The notes below the pieces were generated by a model. That model worked only from the letters and a program-made list of their open reading frames with translations. It did not search any database and was not told where the DNA came from. DNA of 64,000 nucleotides from Flectobacillus sp. BAB-3569. GTDB taxonomy: Bacteria > Bacteroidota > Bacteroidia > Cytophagales > Spirosomataceae. Position 1 is the first letter of the stretch. Every line of letters begins with the position of its first letter. Location of the stretch: positions 1 to 64,000 of the forward strand of contig NZ_NJFZ01000008.1 of the NCBI RefSeq assembly GCF_002270355.1, written 5' to 3'. This document shows, in pieces, positions 39,166 through 49,343 of the stretch. Both the position numbers and the translations under genes were made by a program.

Positions 39166-40722
39166 CTATTTTAAAATATCCTTTTTATAGATATCGTCAT
39201 AAATCACCAAACTACCAAAATCGTCAACATCGGCGGTGATATAGGTGATAAATACTTTTACTGGGTTCTCTAAACCAAAGCTTGTGGGACTCAAATGTGG
39301 CTCAAAGCGCTTTTTGACAAACTCATCTACCAGATTTCTATCTTGAAAAATCATGGTTGCTAATTCATAAGGTTTTTCAAGACGAATACAGGCATTGCTT
39401 AGATAGCGCTTATTTTTACTAAACAAATCTTTACGATTGGTATCATGCAAATACAGCGCATACGGACTCTCAAAGTCAAATTTGAGTAAGCCTAATGAAT
39501 TATCACAGCCAGCTACCTGACGGACATTGTAAGGAAAATAGTCTTTCGACACCGTGCTCCAATCAATACTATTGGCCTCTAGCACAAACCCTTTTTCATC
39601 GATTAATTGATAGCCATTGTTCTCAAAAAAACTAGGTTCTTTTTGCTGCACAGGCAATAGCTCGTTGATGGCTACATTTTTAGGAACTTCGTAGTAAGGG
39701 AAAAAGGTAATCTTATTGATTTCAGAACAAAGCGTTGGCGTTGGGGTAATAGGTTTGCCCACAATCGTTTTCATGCGCATCACCAAGCTATCTCGATCAT
39801 AGAGCGCCAAAGTAGCAGAAGGAATATTGATTTGAATATATCGCTGATTATCAAGGCAATTGATTACTCGCCAACGATTGAGATTAAGAATGAGCTGCGC
39901 ACGTAGTTTGACTAAAGGAATCGACAATTTTGACAAGGTAATTGGGCCAAGAATACCGTCTGGTACAATGTTATATAATGACTGAAAGCCTTTCAGCGCA
40001 TTTGTAATCATCCCTTCTTTGATAATACTAGCGTCGGTCATTGTAGGTAAAAAGCCTAGAAAATAGAGCTTTTTGATGAGCTCCTTGTTTTCTAATAGCG
40101 TTGCAGTCTGACTGACAAGAGGTTCTTGAAAGTTGTCATTTTCGACAAAAGTATTCAAGCGAGTCAAAAGGTTTTGCGTTGCCTGATAGCCCAAAGATTG
40201 CGGTTGCAAAAAAGAGATCACATCCTTGACACTTCCTTTGGCGTAAGTGTTGAGGAGCATTGCAGTAGGGTTGAGACAATGATTATTATATCCCAAACCG
40301 TTGTAGGACCAATCTACCGACGTAATGCCGTTGGCAATATCTTTATAAAACTCCATGATGGAGTGTGTCATGATAAGCTCATACTCTAACGTAGGAAGAT
40401 GCTTAGTGGATAAATAACTATAATGATATTTGGTACGATTGAGTCCATAGTCAGAAGCGTGTTTGAGTACATCAAGATACTCTTTTTTATAATCTGATGT
40501 ACCTTCTAGCCAAATCGTTTTGTAAGCTAAATTTTGGTAAAATGCTACTACATCGGCAGGATTTTCTATTTGTAACTCTTTCGTGTAAGCTTGGTCAGTG
40601 TGTAATTTTTGGATAAAAGATTTTAAATCTTCTTGTGATTGAGCAATAGAAGGATTACTCCATACGATTCCAATAATGAGACAAAGTGTTAATAGTTTTT
40701 GAAGGTAAAATTGCGATTTCAT
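39166..40722 (-). CDS. L,D-transpeptidase of the YcbB/LdtD type
   Basis: This 518-residue protein has an N-terminal signal peptide ending SIAQ. An LdtD scaffold domain follows, then a peptidoglycan-binding motif (LKGFQSLYNIVPDGILGPITLSKL). The catalytic YkuD domain has INIPSATLALYDRDSLVMRMKTIVGK, LYLHDTNRKDLF and SNACIRLEKP. The Cys of SNACIRLE is the nucleophile and the His of LHDT is part of the site. The usual SGC is SNAC here. It would make 3-3 crosslinks or attach proteins to peptidoglycan in the periplasm. Confidence 0.88.
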   Translation of the reverse strand: MKSQFYLQKLLTLCLIIGIVWSNPSIAQSQEDLKSFIQKLHTDQAYTKELQIENPADVVAFYQNLAYKTIWLEGTSDYKKEYLDVLKHASDYGLNRTKYHYSYLSTKHLPTLEYELIMTHSIMEFYKDIANGITSVDWSYNGLGYNNHCLNPTAMLLNTYAKGSVKDVISFLQPQSLGYQATQNLLTRLNTFVENDNFQEPLVSQTATLLENKELIKKLYFLGFLPTMTDASIIKEGMITNALKGFQSLYNIVPDGILGPITLSKLSIPLVKLRAQLILNLNRWRVINCLDNQRYIQINIPSATLALYDRDSLVMRMKTIVGKPITPTPTLCSEINKITFFPYYEVPKNVAINELLPVQQKEPSFFENNGYQLIDEKGFVLEANSIDWSTVSKDYFPYNVRQVAGCDNSLGLLKFDFESPYALYLHDTNRKDLFSKNKRYLSNACIRLEKPYELATMIFQDRNLVDEFVKKRFEPHLSPTSFGLENPVKVFITYITADVDDFGSLVIYDDIYKKDILK

Positions 40723-40943
40723 GCTGTTTATTGATTTAGGTTAGGCAAAGGATAAATGCTTGGAAATGCCTTTTGTACCAAGCCTTTCAATCAAGGGGGT
40801 ATTACTAAAAATAGCGATAGTTGTAGAAGGGTCTCGGTAGGTTTGCCTGAGGACAATGTGCTTAATGGTAGAAGTGCAAGTCGTTTGTTGATAATTGTTC
40901 AAATGCTACAGGCCTTTTGTCATGATAGACAAAAGGCACTGTA

Positions 40944-41237
40944 TTATATGAATGCTTCACGATTGATGGGTTCAATCAAGGCTAGATTGTTTTTCAGTAA
41001 ATCGATATTTGCATTTCCAACATGACGCCAACACTCCTTCCCATTGTATAAAATTAAATAGGTCGGCAATTGAGTCACCTTGAAAGTTTTGGCTACCTCT
41101 GGGTTGTTTTTTACACTAACCGCAAGGTAGCTTGCAATAGCTGGATTGTTTTTTTTGAGTCTCTCAAAAACCTCCAACTCTTCCTTATGAGTTTCGTAGA
41201 ACAACATAAGGACTGGTGTTTGTGTGTGACTTGCCAT
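40944..41237 (-). CDS. Thioredoxin-fold protein lacking the CxxC site
   Basis: This thioredoxin-like protein of about 97 residues runs from the ATG at 41235-41237 (MASHTQTPVLMLFYET). It has the beta-alpha-beta core, YLAVSVKNNPEVAKTFKVTQLPTYLILYNGKECWRHVG, with the cis-proline in QLPTYL. Where thioredoxins have WCxxC it reads YETHKEEL, so it cannot do disulfide exchange in the usual way. It is probably a binding or chaperone-like member. It is divergent to the UspA gene. The position and fold are clear; the role is unknown. Confidence 0.75.
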   Translation of the reverse strand: MASHTQTPVLMLFYETHKEELEVFERLKKNNPAIASYLAVSVKNNPEVAKTFKVTQLPTYLILYNGKECWRHVGNANIDLLKNNLALIEPINREAFI

Positions 41238-41436
41238 AAATATTTCAAATTTTATCCCCTGTTTTGATAGCAAATATTCAAGAAGAAATAGCCCAATAGA
41301 ATGAGTTTAAAGGGTACAAATAATGACTTTAATCAGTAGCTGAGTTACTGATAAAGGTCACAAAATCAGCTAACTGAACTCATATAAGTTATAGCAGTTT
41401 TGAAGGAGATTTGTGCTCAACAAAACAGATAAAGCT

Positions 41437-42282
41437 ATGAAAACTATCTTGTTGCCAACAGATTTTAGTCTCAATGCCAAACATGCTGCTGACTTTGCTG
41501 TATCGCTGGCGGGGCTTATCGATGCAAAGATTATCTTGTTACATGCTTACGAATCGCCTGTTTCTACGACTCCCTTTGTACTGCCTTTGCCTCAGCAAGG
41601 TTTGATGCAAGAAGCTTTGGAAGAAACACGTACTTTGTTGGCACAAACCAAGGACGATATGCTGGCAAAATATGGAGATGTGCTAGCCAATAAGCTTGAA
41701 ACAAAATTGGTTTTTGGCAATCCTGTTGACAATATTTTGGAGGCGGCAGCCGAAGTTCGAGCAGATTTTTTGGTAATAGGAAGTTTAGGAGAAGGAGGTG
41801 TATTGGCCAATCTGTTTGGGTCAACAGCATTGAGTATTGCCCAGAAAAGTAAGATTCCTGTATGGGTTATTCCGCAACAATCTACGATTCAGGCTATTAA
41901 AGAAGTGATATATGCCAGTGATTTAGAAGGAGATGAAGTGGGCTGTATCAACAAAATTATCAACATTGGAGCGCTATTGGGAATAGATCATACCAAATTG
42001 ATTCATGTAAAGGAATACTTGAGTCCAGAGATATTCCCGTCAAGTGAAATCATTGATTTGTTGGAAGAGGAATTCGGAGGCGAAAAAATCATTTTCCGTA
42101 ATTTGTATCGAGACGACACCATCGTAGGTATCGACAAATACATTCGAAATCAGAAGCCAGATGCTGTGATTTTGGCTCAACGCCCAAAAGGTTTTGTCGA
42201 AAAACTTTTCCACGAAAGCATTATCAAGCACTTGACGCTCAGTTCGCAAATTCCATTGTTGGTATTACAAAAGAAATATTGA
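41437..42282 (+). CDS. Tandem universal stress protein (two UspA domains)
   Basis: This is a protein of about 281 residues. The start at ATG 41437 (MKTILLPTDFSLNAKHAADFAVSLA) fits UspA; an upstream GTG at 41413 adds a non-family tail. Domain 1 (residues 1-145) ends with ADFLVIGSLGEGGVLANLFGSTA, a variant of the ATP-binding G2xG9xG(S/T) motif. Domain 2 is a degenerate copy ending PDAVILAQRPKGFVEKLFHESIIKHL. It probably acts in stress survival. It is followed at once by a terminator and the restriction-modification unit. Confidence 0.88.
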   Translation: MKTILLPTDFSLNAKHAADFAVSLAGLIDAKIILLHAYESPVSTTPFVLPLPQQGLMQEALEETRTLLAQTKDDMLAKYGDVLANKLETKLVFGNPVDNILEAAAEVRADFLVIGSLGEGGVLANLFGSTALSIAQKSKIPVWVIPQQSTIQAIKEVIYASDLEGDEVGCINKIINIGALLGIDHTKLIHVKEYLSPEIFPSSEIIDLLEEEFGGEKIIFRNLYRDDTIVGIDKYIRNQKPDAVILAQRPKGFVEKLFHESIIKHLTLSSQIPLLVLQKKY

Positions 42283-42304
42283 TTACAAAATAAAGTTGAG
42301 GTTT

Positions 42305-42331
42305 AAGGTTGACGAAATTTTCGTCAACCTT
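42305..42331. terminator. Terminator of the UspA gene
   Basis: AAGGTTGACGAAA pairs perfectly with TTTCGTCAACCTT, followed by TATTTGTTTT. It shows that the frame opening at 42296 is not the methyltransferase start. Confidence 0.85.
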
Positions 42332-42401
42332 ATTTGTTTTATGGGGGGATTGATAAATGTTTGGATGTATTTTGGAATATTACCTGTTGTTTATTTAATA
42401 A

Positions 42402-42439
42402 ATGTCCGTAAATTTGTCCGTGTCCGTAAAAATGTCCGC
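42402..42439 (+). promoter_or_regulatory. Cluster of TGTCCG(T) direct repeats ahead of the methyltransferase
   Basis: Four copies of TGTCCG(T/C) occur within 38 bp, directly before the ATG at 42443. The position fits an operator for a self-regulated methyltransferase or a binding array for its arm-like N-terminal domain. Both are inference. Confidence 0.4.
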
Positions 42440-42442
42440 AAT

Positions 42443-44668
42443 ATGATTAATGTAAAATTTTATTTAGATAAGGCAGATAAAAGTACTTATTATCCAATAC
42501 ACCTAGTATTGAGACAAAAAGGTGTCAACATTAAAGTTGCAACTGGTGAAAAAGTACTTAAAAATGATTGGGATAATGTAAATCAACAGGTTAGGAATTC
42601 CGATTTTAGATACAAATCAATCAACAAATTCTTAAGTTTTTTAAAATTAGAGGTTGAAAAATACTTCGAGACTGCTCCACATTCTCATTTTACTGATAAA
42701 AAAGTAAAAGAAATGATAGCTTCATTGGTAAGTAGTCGAAAATTCAATACAGATATTACTATGGTTTGCGAAGATGATATACAATATCAAAATAAACAGA
42801 AAATTACATTTGTTGATTTATTTGCTGGAGCAGGCGGATTTAGCGAAGGTTTTTTACAAGCAGAGTTTGGAGATAAACTATATGACTTTCGTCTAGCAAG
42901 TGATATTAATGATAATTGTGAATTAACGCATTTAGCCCGTTATAATTATCAACTAGGCTTAGATGCTGAATTTTTAAGACAGGATATTACAGAGCCAGAT
43001 TTTCTAAATAATCTTAACAAAAAACTTAAAGGTCAAACAATAGATGTAGTGTGTGGAGGCCCTCCTTGTCAAAGTTTTAGCTTGGCGGGAAAAAGAAAAA
43101 AGTTTGATAAAAAAGATGATTTATTCGCCAATTATCTAAATGTCATCAAGGTTCTACGACCAAAATATTTTGTAATGGAAAACGTAAAAGGCATCCTTAC
43201 AAAAGAAGGTGGTAAAATCAAGGAAATGATATTACAGGAAATCCGTTCAATCATCGACTTGCAAGAGTTTCATCAGTTAATACATTTTGTAGCAACATTG
43301 AAGCGGAACGTAACATATAATACATTTATTTTAGACTGCTATTTACAAAGATTAAATTTTGAGAAAGCAATAGAAAAGGAATTGGATGCGCTCCGTGAGA
43401 GTTATATCCAATCAATAGAAAGCAAATTTAGAGTGCTTGCTCCCAAAATCGCAGATTATAAAACAAGTAAGACAGACGTGAATTTCAATACCATTAGACA
43501 TGGCTTTAATCTGTTGAAACGTACCAACGAACTTGCGTATATTAGAAAAAAAGTAATTCAAGAAAAAAATCATAGTGATTTAGATAACGACTTTTTCGCT
43601 TCAAAATTCGATGATTTTCTAATTTCGATTGAGCCAAGTGCAATCATTGCAAGTATTCATGAAGCATTTAAAGGATTGAATCCTAAAGAGGAATATAAAA
43701 AGGATATATCTGATATTATTCTTGCTTTGGAGATTTATGATTACTCATTTGATGAATGTGTAAGAGATTTGTCGGAGATAGCAGAAAGTCAAAATGTAGA
43801 AAAGGAGTTTCAAGAAATATTGAGTCACATACGCCTATATAACATTGAACAACCTTTTGTGGCATTAGCCTCGGATTATGGTGTTCCTCAAAATAGAGAA
43901 AGAGTTCTTTTTATAGGATGTCGCAAAGACCAAAAAATGATTCAAATAATTCCTGCTACAGTATCGGCAGAAGAGAAAGTTACCGTTTTTGAAGCACTTT
44001 ATGATTTGGATTTTATTGGAAATGACGAGGAAAAGTTTAACTATGAACCTGTAGACCTTAAATCAAAATATAACGGTCAAACTGAAAAAATGAAAGCTTT
44101 ATTAAAGCAACGCACTGTGGATGGAAAGCCGAATAATAAGTTAGGATTAACCTACGCAGAATGGTCGAGGAAAGGCAGATTGAGTGAGAGATTTAGTAAT
44201 GCTAAAAACCCTTTTTACGTACGTAATGCTGAAGAATTAGAAAATATTTTAACACATGTAGTTGCTCCGTTGCAGAATCATAAAACGAGTAAGCAAAATG
44301 CTGAAGTAATAAAAAGGCTTGATGTAATACTTAGTACAGGTAATTATGACGAAGCCAAGCAGGAATTAAAGGAGATAGGGCTTGATTCTGAAAAAAGGAA
44401 CTATAATGTATTAAAAGCAGAAGGCCAAAGCCCGACAGTAATGACAATTCCTGATGACTATGTACACTTTTCAAGTCCAAGAGCTTTGACTGTTAGAGAA
44501 ATGGCTAGATTGCAGTCATTTGATGATAGTTTTGTATTTCAAGGAAAGCGTTCAACTGGGGGAAATAAACGAAAATTTGAAGTGCCACAATTTACACTTG
44601 TAGGTAATGCTGTACCTCCGCTAATGGCGAGAGCTGTAGCATTAGAAATCTTGAAAAATATTGACTAA
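42443..44668 (+). CDS. C5 cytosine DNA methyltransferase with integrase-arm-like N-terminus
   Basis: This is a protein of about 741 residues from ATG 42443 (MINVKFYLDKADKS). Residues 1-75 (IHLVLRQKGVNIKVATGEKV, DWDNVNQQVRN) resemble the arm DNA-binding domain of Bacteroidota tyrosine recombinases. The methyltransferase follows with motif I FVDLFAGAGGFSEGF, catalytic Cys in GGPPCQSFS, ENVKG, QNRERVLFIG and a final VGNAVPPLMARAVA. Between motifs VI and VIII is an extra helical insert of about 215 residues. It is probably the modification half of a type II system with the abutting endonuclease gene. Codon composition looks more AT-rich than its neighbours, consistent with transfer. Confidence 0.88.
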   Translation: MINVKFYLDKADKSTYYPIHLVLRQKGVNIKVATGEKVLKNDWDNVNQQVRNSDFRYKSINKFLSFLKLEVEKYFETAPHSHFTDKKVKEMIASLVSSRKFNTDITMVCEDDIQYQNKQKITFVDLFAGAGGFSEGFLQAEFGDKLYDFRLASDINDNCELTHLARYNYQLGLDAEFLRQDITEPDFLNNLNKKLKGQTIDVVCGGPPCQSFSLAGKRKKFDKKDDLFANYLNVIKVLRPKYFVMENVKGILTKEGGKIKEMILQEIRSIIDLQEFHQLIHFVATLKRNVTYNTFILDCYLQRLNFEKAIEKELDALRESYIQSIESKFRVLAPKIADYKTSKTDVNFNTIRHGFNLLKRTNELAYIRKKVIQEKNHSDLDNDFFASKFDDFLISIEPSAIIASIHEAFKGLNPKEEYKKDISDIILALEIYDYSFDECVRDLSEIAESQNVEKEFQEILSHIRLYNIEQPFVALASDYGVPQNRERVLFIGCRKDQKMIQIIPATVSAEEKVTVFEALYDLDFIGNDEEKFNYEPVDLKSKYNGQTEKMKALLKQRTVDGKPNNKLGLTYAEWSRKGRLSERFSNAKNPFYVRNAEELENILTHVVAPLQNHKTSKQNAEVIKRLDVILSTGNYDEAKQELKEIGLDSEKRNYNVLKAEGQSPTVMTIPDDYVHFSSPRALTVREMARLQSFDDSFVFQGKRSTGGNKRKFEVPQFTLVGNAVPPLMARAVALEILKNID

Positions 44669-45853
44669 ATGAGGCCTTTAACCGAATTTGAAATTAAGCA
44701 TATCGAGATTTTGACAGAAAAATCTGTAGAAATTACATTAATTGAACCAACTGCAACTGGACTCGAAAAATCAATTATGGATGCTACAGGTTCTGTAAGA
44801 AATTACCTAAAGAGGAAATCGATTCACGATTTTGATTCTCAAGGACAAGGCCCTGAAAATAAAATTCAGATAAAATCATATCTGGTAGGTAATAATTCTA
44901 TCACGGATTCGATAGCTTCATTGTACAGACCGAATACCAAAAAAGGAGACCCAAGAGTTTGGTTTAAAGGGTTAGGGACTTATGCAAATGCTAATGATAT
45001 TTTGGCAATTATAGCATTTCGAAGGGAACTATATGTCCTGAATCTTACAAGTCTGGATTTAGTGCAGCTAATAGAATCCGATTCAAACAATCCTGTTAAA
45101 GAGTTAATTGAAGAGATAAATGCTAGTTCTCGACTTATTGCAGACGAGTTGCTAGATTTGTTGCATAAAGTTGCATCAAGAGGTGCTATTCCTGCAATGC
45201 TTCAAGCTGATACAGCAGTAGGTAGAACATTGGAGACATTGTTGGGAATTGATATTAATTCATCAAAAAAACCTGATTATAAAGGTATTGAATTGAAATC
45301 ATTTAGAGACAAAAGAGGAAATCGGAAAAACCTTTTTGCACAAGTTCCTGATTGGAATCTAAGTAAATTTAAGAGCTCTGGGGAGATACTTAATGAGTTT
45401 GGTTATCAACGTGGAGAAGATTTGAAACTATATTGTACTGTCTCTGCAATAGTAAAAAATTCGCAAGGCTTAAAGTTGAAGCTAAATACAGATATTGGAC
45501 ACTTAATTGAAACTTCAGAGAAAGTTACAGTTGGGGACTTCGTCGTCTGGGGCCTTGAGACTCTTCATTCTCGTTTATTGGAAAAACATAATGAAACTTT
45601 TTGGATAAGTGCAGATTCGATATTGATAGATGGCAGGGAACATTTTCTCTATAAAAAAGTTGAGCATACACAAAAACCAATAGTTTCCCAATTTGATATA
45701 TTATTGGAACAAGGCATCATAACTCTTGATCATTTAATAAAAAAAACTGTATCAGGTAAGGTCGTGGAAAAAGGGCCACTGTTTAAAATAAAACCCAATG
45801 CACTAAGTTTATTATTCCCTCCAAGTCAGATTTATCAGCTCAATAGTAAATAA
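44669..45853 (+). CDS. Type II restriction endonuclease, MvaI/BcnI-like
   Basis: This 394-residue protein starts directly after the methyltransferase stop (TAAATG). The central motif GRTLETLLGIDINSSKKPDYKGIELKSFRD has the PD-(D/E)XK nuclease signature in the MvaI/BcnI form (D, then ExK). MvaI and BcnI cut at CCWGG and CCSGG, so a CCNGG-type target is plausible but not shown. DNA-recognition loops such as RGNRKNLFAQVPDW follow. The pair is flanked by terminators at 42305 and 45854, like an inserted cassette. Confidence 0.8.
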   Translation: MRPLTEFEIKHIEILTEKSVEITLIEPTATGLEKSIMDATGSVRNYLKRKSIHDFDSQGQGPENKIQIKSYLVGNNSITDSIASLYRPNTKKGDPRVWFKGLGTYANANDILAIIAFRRELYVLNLTSLDLVQLIESDSNNPVKELIEEINASSRLIADELLDLLHKVASRGAIPAMLQADTAVGRTLETLLGIDINSSKKPDYKGIELKSFRDKRGNRKNLFAQVPDWNLSKFKSSGEILNEFGYQRGEDLKLYCTVSAIVKNSQGLKLKLNTDIGHLIETSEKVTVGDFVVWGLETLHSRLLEKHNETFWISADSILIDGREHFLYKKVEHTQKPIVSQFDILLEQGIITLDHLIKKTVSGKVVEKGPLFKIKPNALSLLFPPSQIYQLNSK

Positions 45854-45896
45854 AAATCAGCCTTTCTGAAGTAATTAAACTTAGAAAGGCTGATTT
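45854..45896. terminator. Bidirectional terminator after the restriction gene
   Basis: AAATCAGCCTTTCT pairs perfectly with AGAAAGGCTGATTT. It lies between the endonuclease and the convergent kinase gene. Confidence 0.9.
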
Positions 45897-45923
45897 ACTT
45901 GAATAATACCAAGTATTTACATC

Positions 45924-48305
45924 CTACATCTCCTTCGCAATAATCCCTCTTGTAATAAGAACTTCTTGCTCTAACTCCTTGATTAATTGCTCAAAATAAT
46001 CAAGGTCAAATTCTTCTCGTTTCTCTAGTTTTTCGGCTAAATGGGCTAACTCATCAAACCCACTCGATAAGGCAGTCCCCTTGAGTTTGTGTGCTAGGGA
46101 CTTGATACCATTGAGATTTTGCTTGGCAAATAATTCATGTAACTCTACCAAAAACTCTTGTAATTGTCTATCGGCTATTTCGAGTAATTGACTCATAAAG
46201 GTAGTATCGTTACCTAGTCTATGAGACAAATCCTCTTTATTGAAGTGTATTTTTTTATTGGTAGAAGATACACGATCTTCTACAACCGTTATTGGTGCCA
46301 AGTTGGGTTCAAGATTGAGCCATTCTTGAAGGGCTTTTTCCAAAGCTCCTTTCACAATGGGTTTGGTGATATAATCATTCATTCCTGCTTCCAAACATTT
46401 ATCTCGTTCTCCTTTTACGGTTCCAGCAGTTAATGCGATAATTGGTGTCTTCGTTTTGCCATTTTCATGCTCACGAATCAAACGGGTTGCTTCGTAACCA
46501 CTCATAATAGGCATTTGAACATCCATTAAGATAATATCCACCCAGTTAATCTTAAATAAATCTACAGCAACTTTGCCATTTTCTGCCTCTAAAAGTTTGG
46601 CTTGTGGCAAAAGACCTTTTACAATCGTTCGGGCAAGCATCATGTTTACTGGGTTGTCTTCCACAATCATGATATTGACTTTTTCTGCACTCAGCCATTG
46701 TGGAGCTTCTAGTATTAGATTCTCTCCTGCATGAAGCGAATCCAACTGTGACAGGGCATTAAATAACGTATTTAACCCAATTGGTTTCATTAATCTTTGC
46801 TTCACCGAATAGGTTCGGCATGCATCAATGATTTCTTGATTGTCGGACGAGCTACACAACAAAAGGATATCTTGTTTCTCTGGAGTATAGTCAGGTAGTT
46901 TTCGTATGTGTTTGATACTTTCGAGACCATCCATGTATGGCATGTGGTAGTCCATCAACACCAAATCATATTGACGGCCTTCCTTCATAAAATCTAAGGC
47001 CTGAATGCCATTTTCCGCTTCATCAGAGGCAATAGATTTAATCGCCAACATTTCTTTCAAAATATGTCGGTTATTGGCATTGTCATCTACGATTAATACC
47101 TTTTGTAATTTTTCCAAATTATCCCATTGCAATGGGTCGCCTTCTTCGGCTTTAACAGTGATTTCAAAATAAAACGTACTACCAAGACCTTTTTTACTCT
47201 TGAGTTGAAGGGTACTTTTCATCAAGCCCAAAAGTTTGTTTGAAATAGTCAAGCCTAAGCCTGTACCACCAAACCTCCGTGTTGTGGATTCGTCTTCCTG
47301 TGAAAAAGCATTAAAAATCTTGGCCTGATTGGCCTCGTCAATCCCGATACCTGTATCTCTTACCGAAAATTTCAAATGCCATTCTCCTTCGTTGTAGCTC
47401 TGAGAGGCCTCAATCTTCAACTCTACTTCTCCTTGCGCTGTAAACTTTACGGCATTGCCCAATAGGTTGACCAAAATTTGCCTTAAACGAACAGGGTCTG
47501 TCCAGACAAACCTAGGGGTATCATGAGAAATATTAAGAAGAACTTCTAGTTTTTTGCTATCTGCCTGAAACGCTATCATGCTGATAATCTGATTACCTAA
47601 GTCGAAAATGTCTGTTTTTTCAATGGATAGCTCCAATTTACCAGCTTCTATTTTCGAGAAATCCAGAATATCGTTGATAATATCCAATAACGAATGTGCC
47701 GATTGCGAAACTGTCGACATATACTTGCGTTGAGTTTCCTCAAGTTTGGTTTTCATCAACAAGTCTGTAAACCCAATGATACCATTCAGGGGAGTTCTGA
47801 TTTCATGACTCATATTGGCCAAAAACTCAGATTTTGCTCTCGCTCCTTGTTCTGCCAATTCTTTGGAGTTACGTAATGAAAAGGCAAAGCGATATGTTAA
47901 AATAAGGTTTTGGAAAAAGATAAATCCTAGATATCCCATCGAGAAATAAATAGGATAGTAGTTTATGATTTGATAATGTCCTAGAATACTCAAGCTGATA
48001 GCTAGTCCGAAGAAAACCATACTCAACATGGCATAAAGGGTGCCTTGGCGTTTGTTGATATAAGCCCTTATGACCGTAAGGAAATTATATCCAACAAAAA
48101 CTAATACTAAATAATAGAAAAGGTTAGCGCTGTAAGTAAACACATGAACAGGAGCGGCAAGCATCATAATGAAAAATGCTAAGCTTACTCCTGCCATAAA
48201 ATAGATAAAAAGGCCGTCGGTTTCGTATGGATAAAGTTTTCTTAAAAATAAACTGTAAATGAATATGCTCAGAAACATAGCACCATATTCGAGATGGATG
48301 GTCAA
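45924..48305 (-). CDS. Hybrid histidine kinase, C-terminal part (split 7TMR-DISM kinase)
   Basis: This 793-residue open frame carries the later membrane helices of a 7TMR-DISM sensor (residues 1-140). A HisKA domain ([19 protein letters not shown], phospho-His H167) and a HATPase follow, with [20 protein letters not shown] and GGTGLGLTI. Two receiver domains ([11 protein letters not shown] ... [14 protein letters not shown] and [10 protein letters not shown] ... [14 protein letters not shown]) precede a C-terminal HPt ([15 protein letters not shown]). Its start codon is not a true start. One missing base in the A6 run at 48336-48341 disconnects it from the 48302-49105 frame; the repaired protein would be 1060 residues. 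As read, the kinase has no sensor domain. Confidence 0.88.
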   Translation of the reverse strand: MTIHLEYGAMFLSIFIYSLFLRKLYPYETDGLFIYFMAGVSLAFFIMMLAAPVHVFTYSANLFYYLVLVFVGYNFLTVIRAYINKRQGTLYAMLSMVFFGLAISLSILGHYQIINYYPIYFSMGYLGFIFFQNLILTYRFAFSLRNSKELAEQGARAKSEFLANMSHEIRTPLNGIIGFTDLLMKTKLEETQRKYMSTVSQSAHSLLDIINDILDFSKIEAGKLELSIEKTDIFDLGNQIISMIAFQADSKKLEVLLNISHDTPRFVWTDPVRLRQILVNLLGNAVKFTAQGEVELKIEASQSYNEGEWHLKFSVRDTGIGIDEANQAKIFNAFSQEDESTTRRFGGTGLGLTISNKLLGLMKSTLQLKSKKGLGSTFYFEITVKAEEGDPLQWDNLEKLQKVLIVDDNANNRHILKEMLAIKSIASDEAENGIQALDFMKEGRQYDLVLMDYHMPYMDGLESIKHIRKLPDYTPEKQDILLLCSSSDNQEIIDACRTYSVKQRLMKPIGLNTLFNALSQLDSLHAGENLILEAPQWLSAEKVNIMIVEDNPVNMMLARTIVKGLLPQAKLLEAENGKVAVDLFKINWVDIILMDVQMPIMSGYEATRLIREHENGKTKTPIIALTAGTVKGERDKCLEAGMNDYITKPIVKGALEKALQEWLNLEPNLAPITVVEDRVSSTNKKIHFNKEDLSHRLGNDTTFMSQLLEIADRQLQEFLVELHELFAKQNLNGIKSLAHKLKGTALSSGFDELAHLAEKLEKREEFDLDYFEQLIKELEQEVLITRGIIAKEM

Positions 48306-49105
48306 ATGCCAGTCAAGACTAGGAAATAAATAATGAAAAAATAGAGATTGTCTACGCCAATTACTCGGTATACAAAAAGCAAACAGAATATGCCAAAATA
48401 GAGTACTTCCTTTTCGTGTTGTCCCATCAGATACAATCCAAAAAACAGCAGACCGCCCATCACCAAAATCCCTGTGAGCAACATATCAGATGCTAATTCT
48501 AGCTCACGCTCGTGGTATACACGACTAGGCGCTCCTATTTTTATGGAGCGAGAGGCTCCACCTTTATAATGATCAAAGTTAGCGATTTGAATGACCAAGT
48601 CTAGGGTATCTTTTTGTACAGCCAATGACTGAACCAGAGGAAGCCATTGAGGCTTATAATGATCCTTATCTTTGGCAACTATCCCATTGTGGGCTAGTTC
48701 TGTGTTATTGACCCAAAAACGATAACTGGTATATATGGAGGGTATAGAAAAGGCCAAAACTGGCGTCTTTTTTGCATCGATAAGCAATCTCAAATGATAC
48801 GTTGCATAGCCGTATGCTTTGGCAGTCTCTTTGAGTTGAGGGACTTTATTCCAAACTTTGGTGAAATGGATAAAGAAGTCGGGTTGATGTTGCTGAACTT
48901 GTTGAAGTGTAAAAAGTTTTTTCCAATAAAAGGCCCACTCTCCATCTAAAGAGATGGGAGCATGTTCCTCCAAATTTACACTTCTCAAATCTATTTGTCC
49001 CGAATTAGTAGCGTAAACTGTATCAAAAGTAGTCAGTAAACTTATGATAAGCACCAATCGTCTTAAGAGATGGATGTGCTTAGTTGTTCCACTCAAGAAC
49101 CTCAT
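48302..49105 (-). pseudogene. Hybrid histidine kinase, N-terminal sensor part (split)
   Basis: This 267-residue frame has a signal peptide (residues 1-32), a 7TMR-DISM extracellular jelly-roll domain (GQIDLRSVNLEEHAPISLDGEW ... TYHLRLLID) and the first membrane helices. It stops after [13 protein letters not shown]. In the shifted frame the sequence continues [20 protein letters not shown] straight into the kinase, as 7TMR-DISM proteins do. Inserting one A in 48336-48341 joins the frames. It overlaps the kinase frame by 4 bp, which could be mistaken for coupled genes. Confidence 0.82.
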
Positions 49106-49343
49106 AGTCGCTTGGTTAGATTGTTTTCTCGATGTCTTAAGGGATACGCTTTATAATGTAATTGTCAATCGATAGGTAAAAATGCCCCCTTAATTTCTGC
49201 AATTGTATTGTAAAATACGTCGTTTGTCTGAAATAAGCTAATTATGTGCCAATAATTTCTCTTGGGCTAAAATTGGCTTTATAAATCTACAAGGATACTT
49301 TTTAAAAATATTAATGAAGGAATTGTATTGGGTTAAATATGAT

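Noticed and set aside
42296..42442. Longer start of the methyltransferase
   Set aside because: It would begin before the UspA terminator hairpin and encode a hydrophobic tail unlike the family; ATG 42443 begins the arm-like domain.
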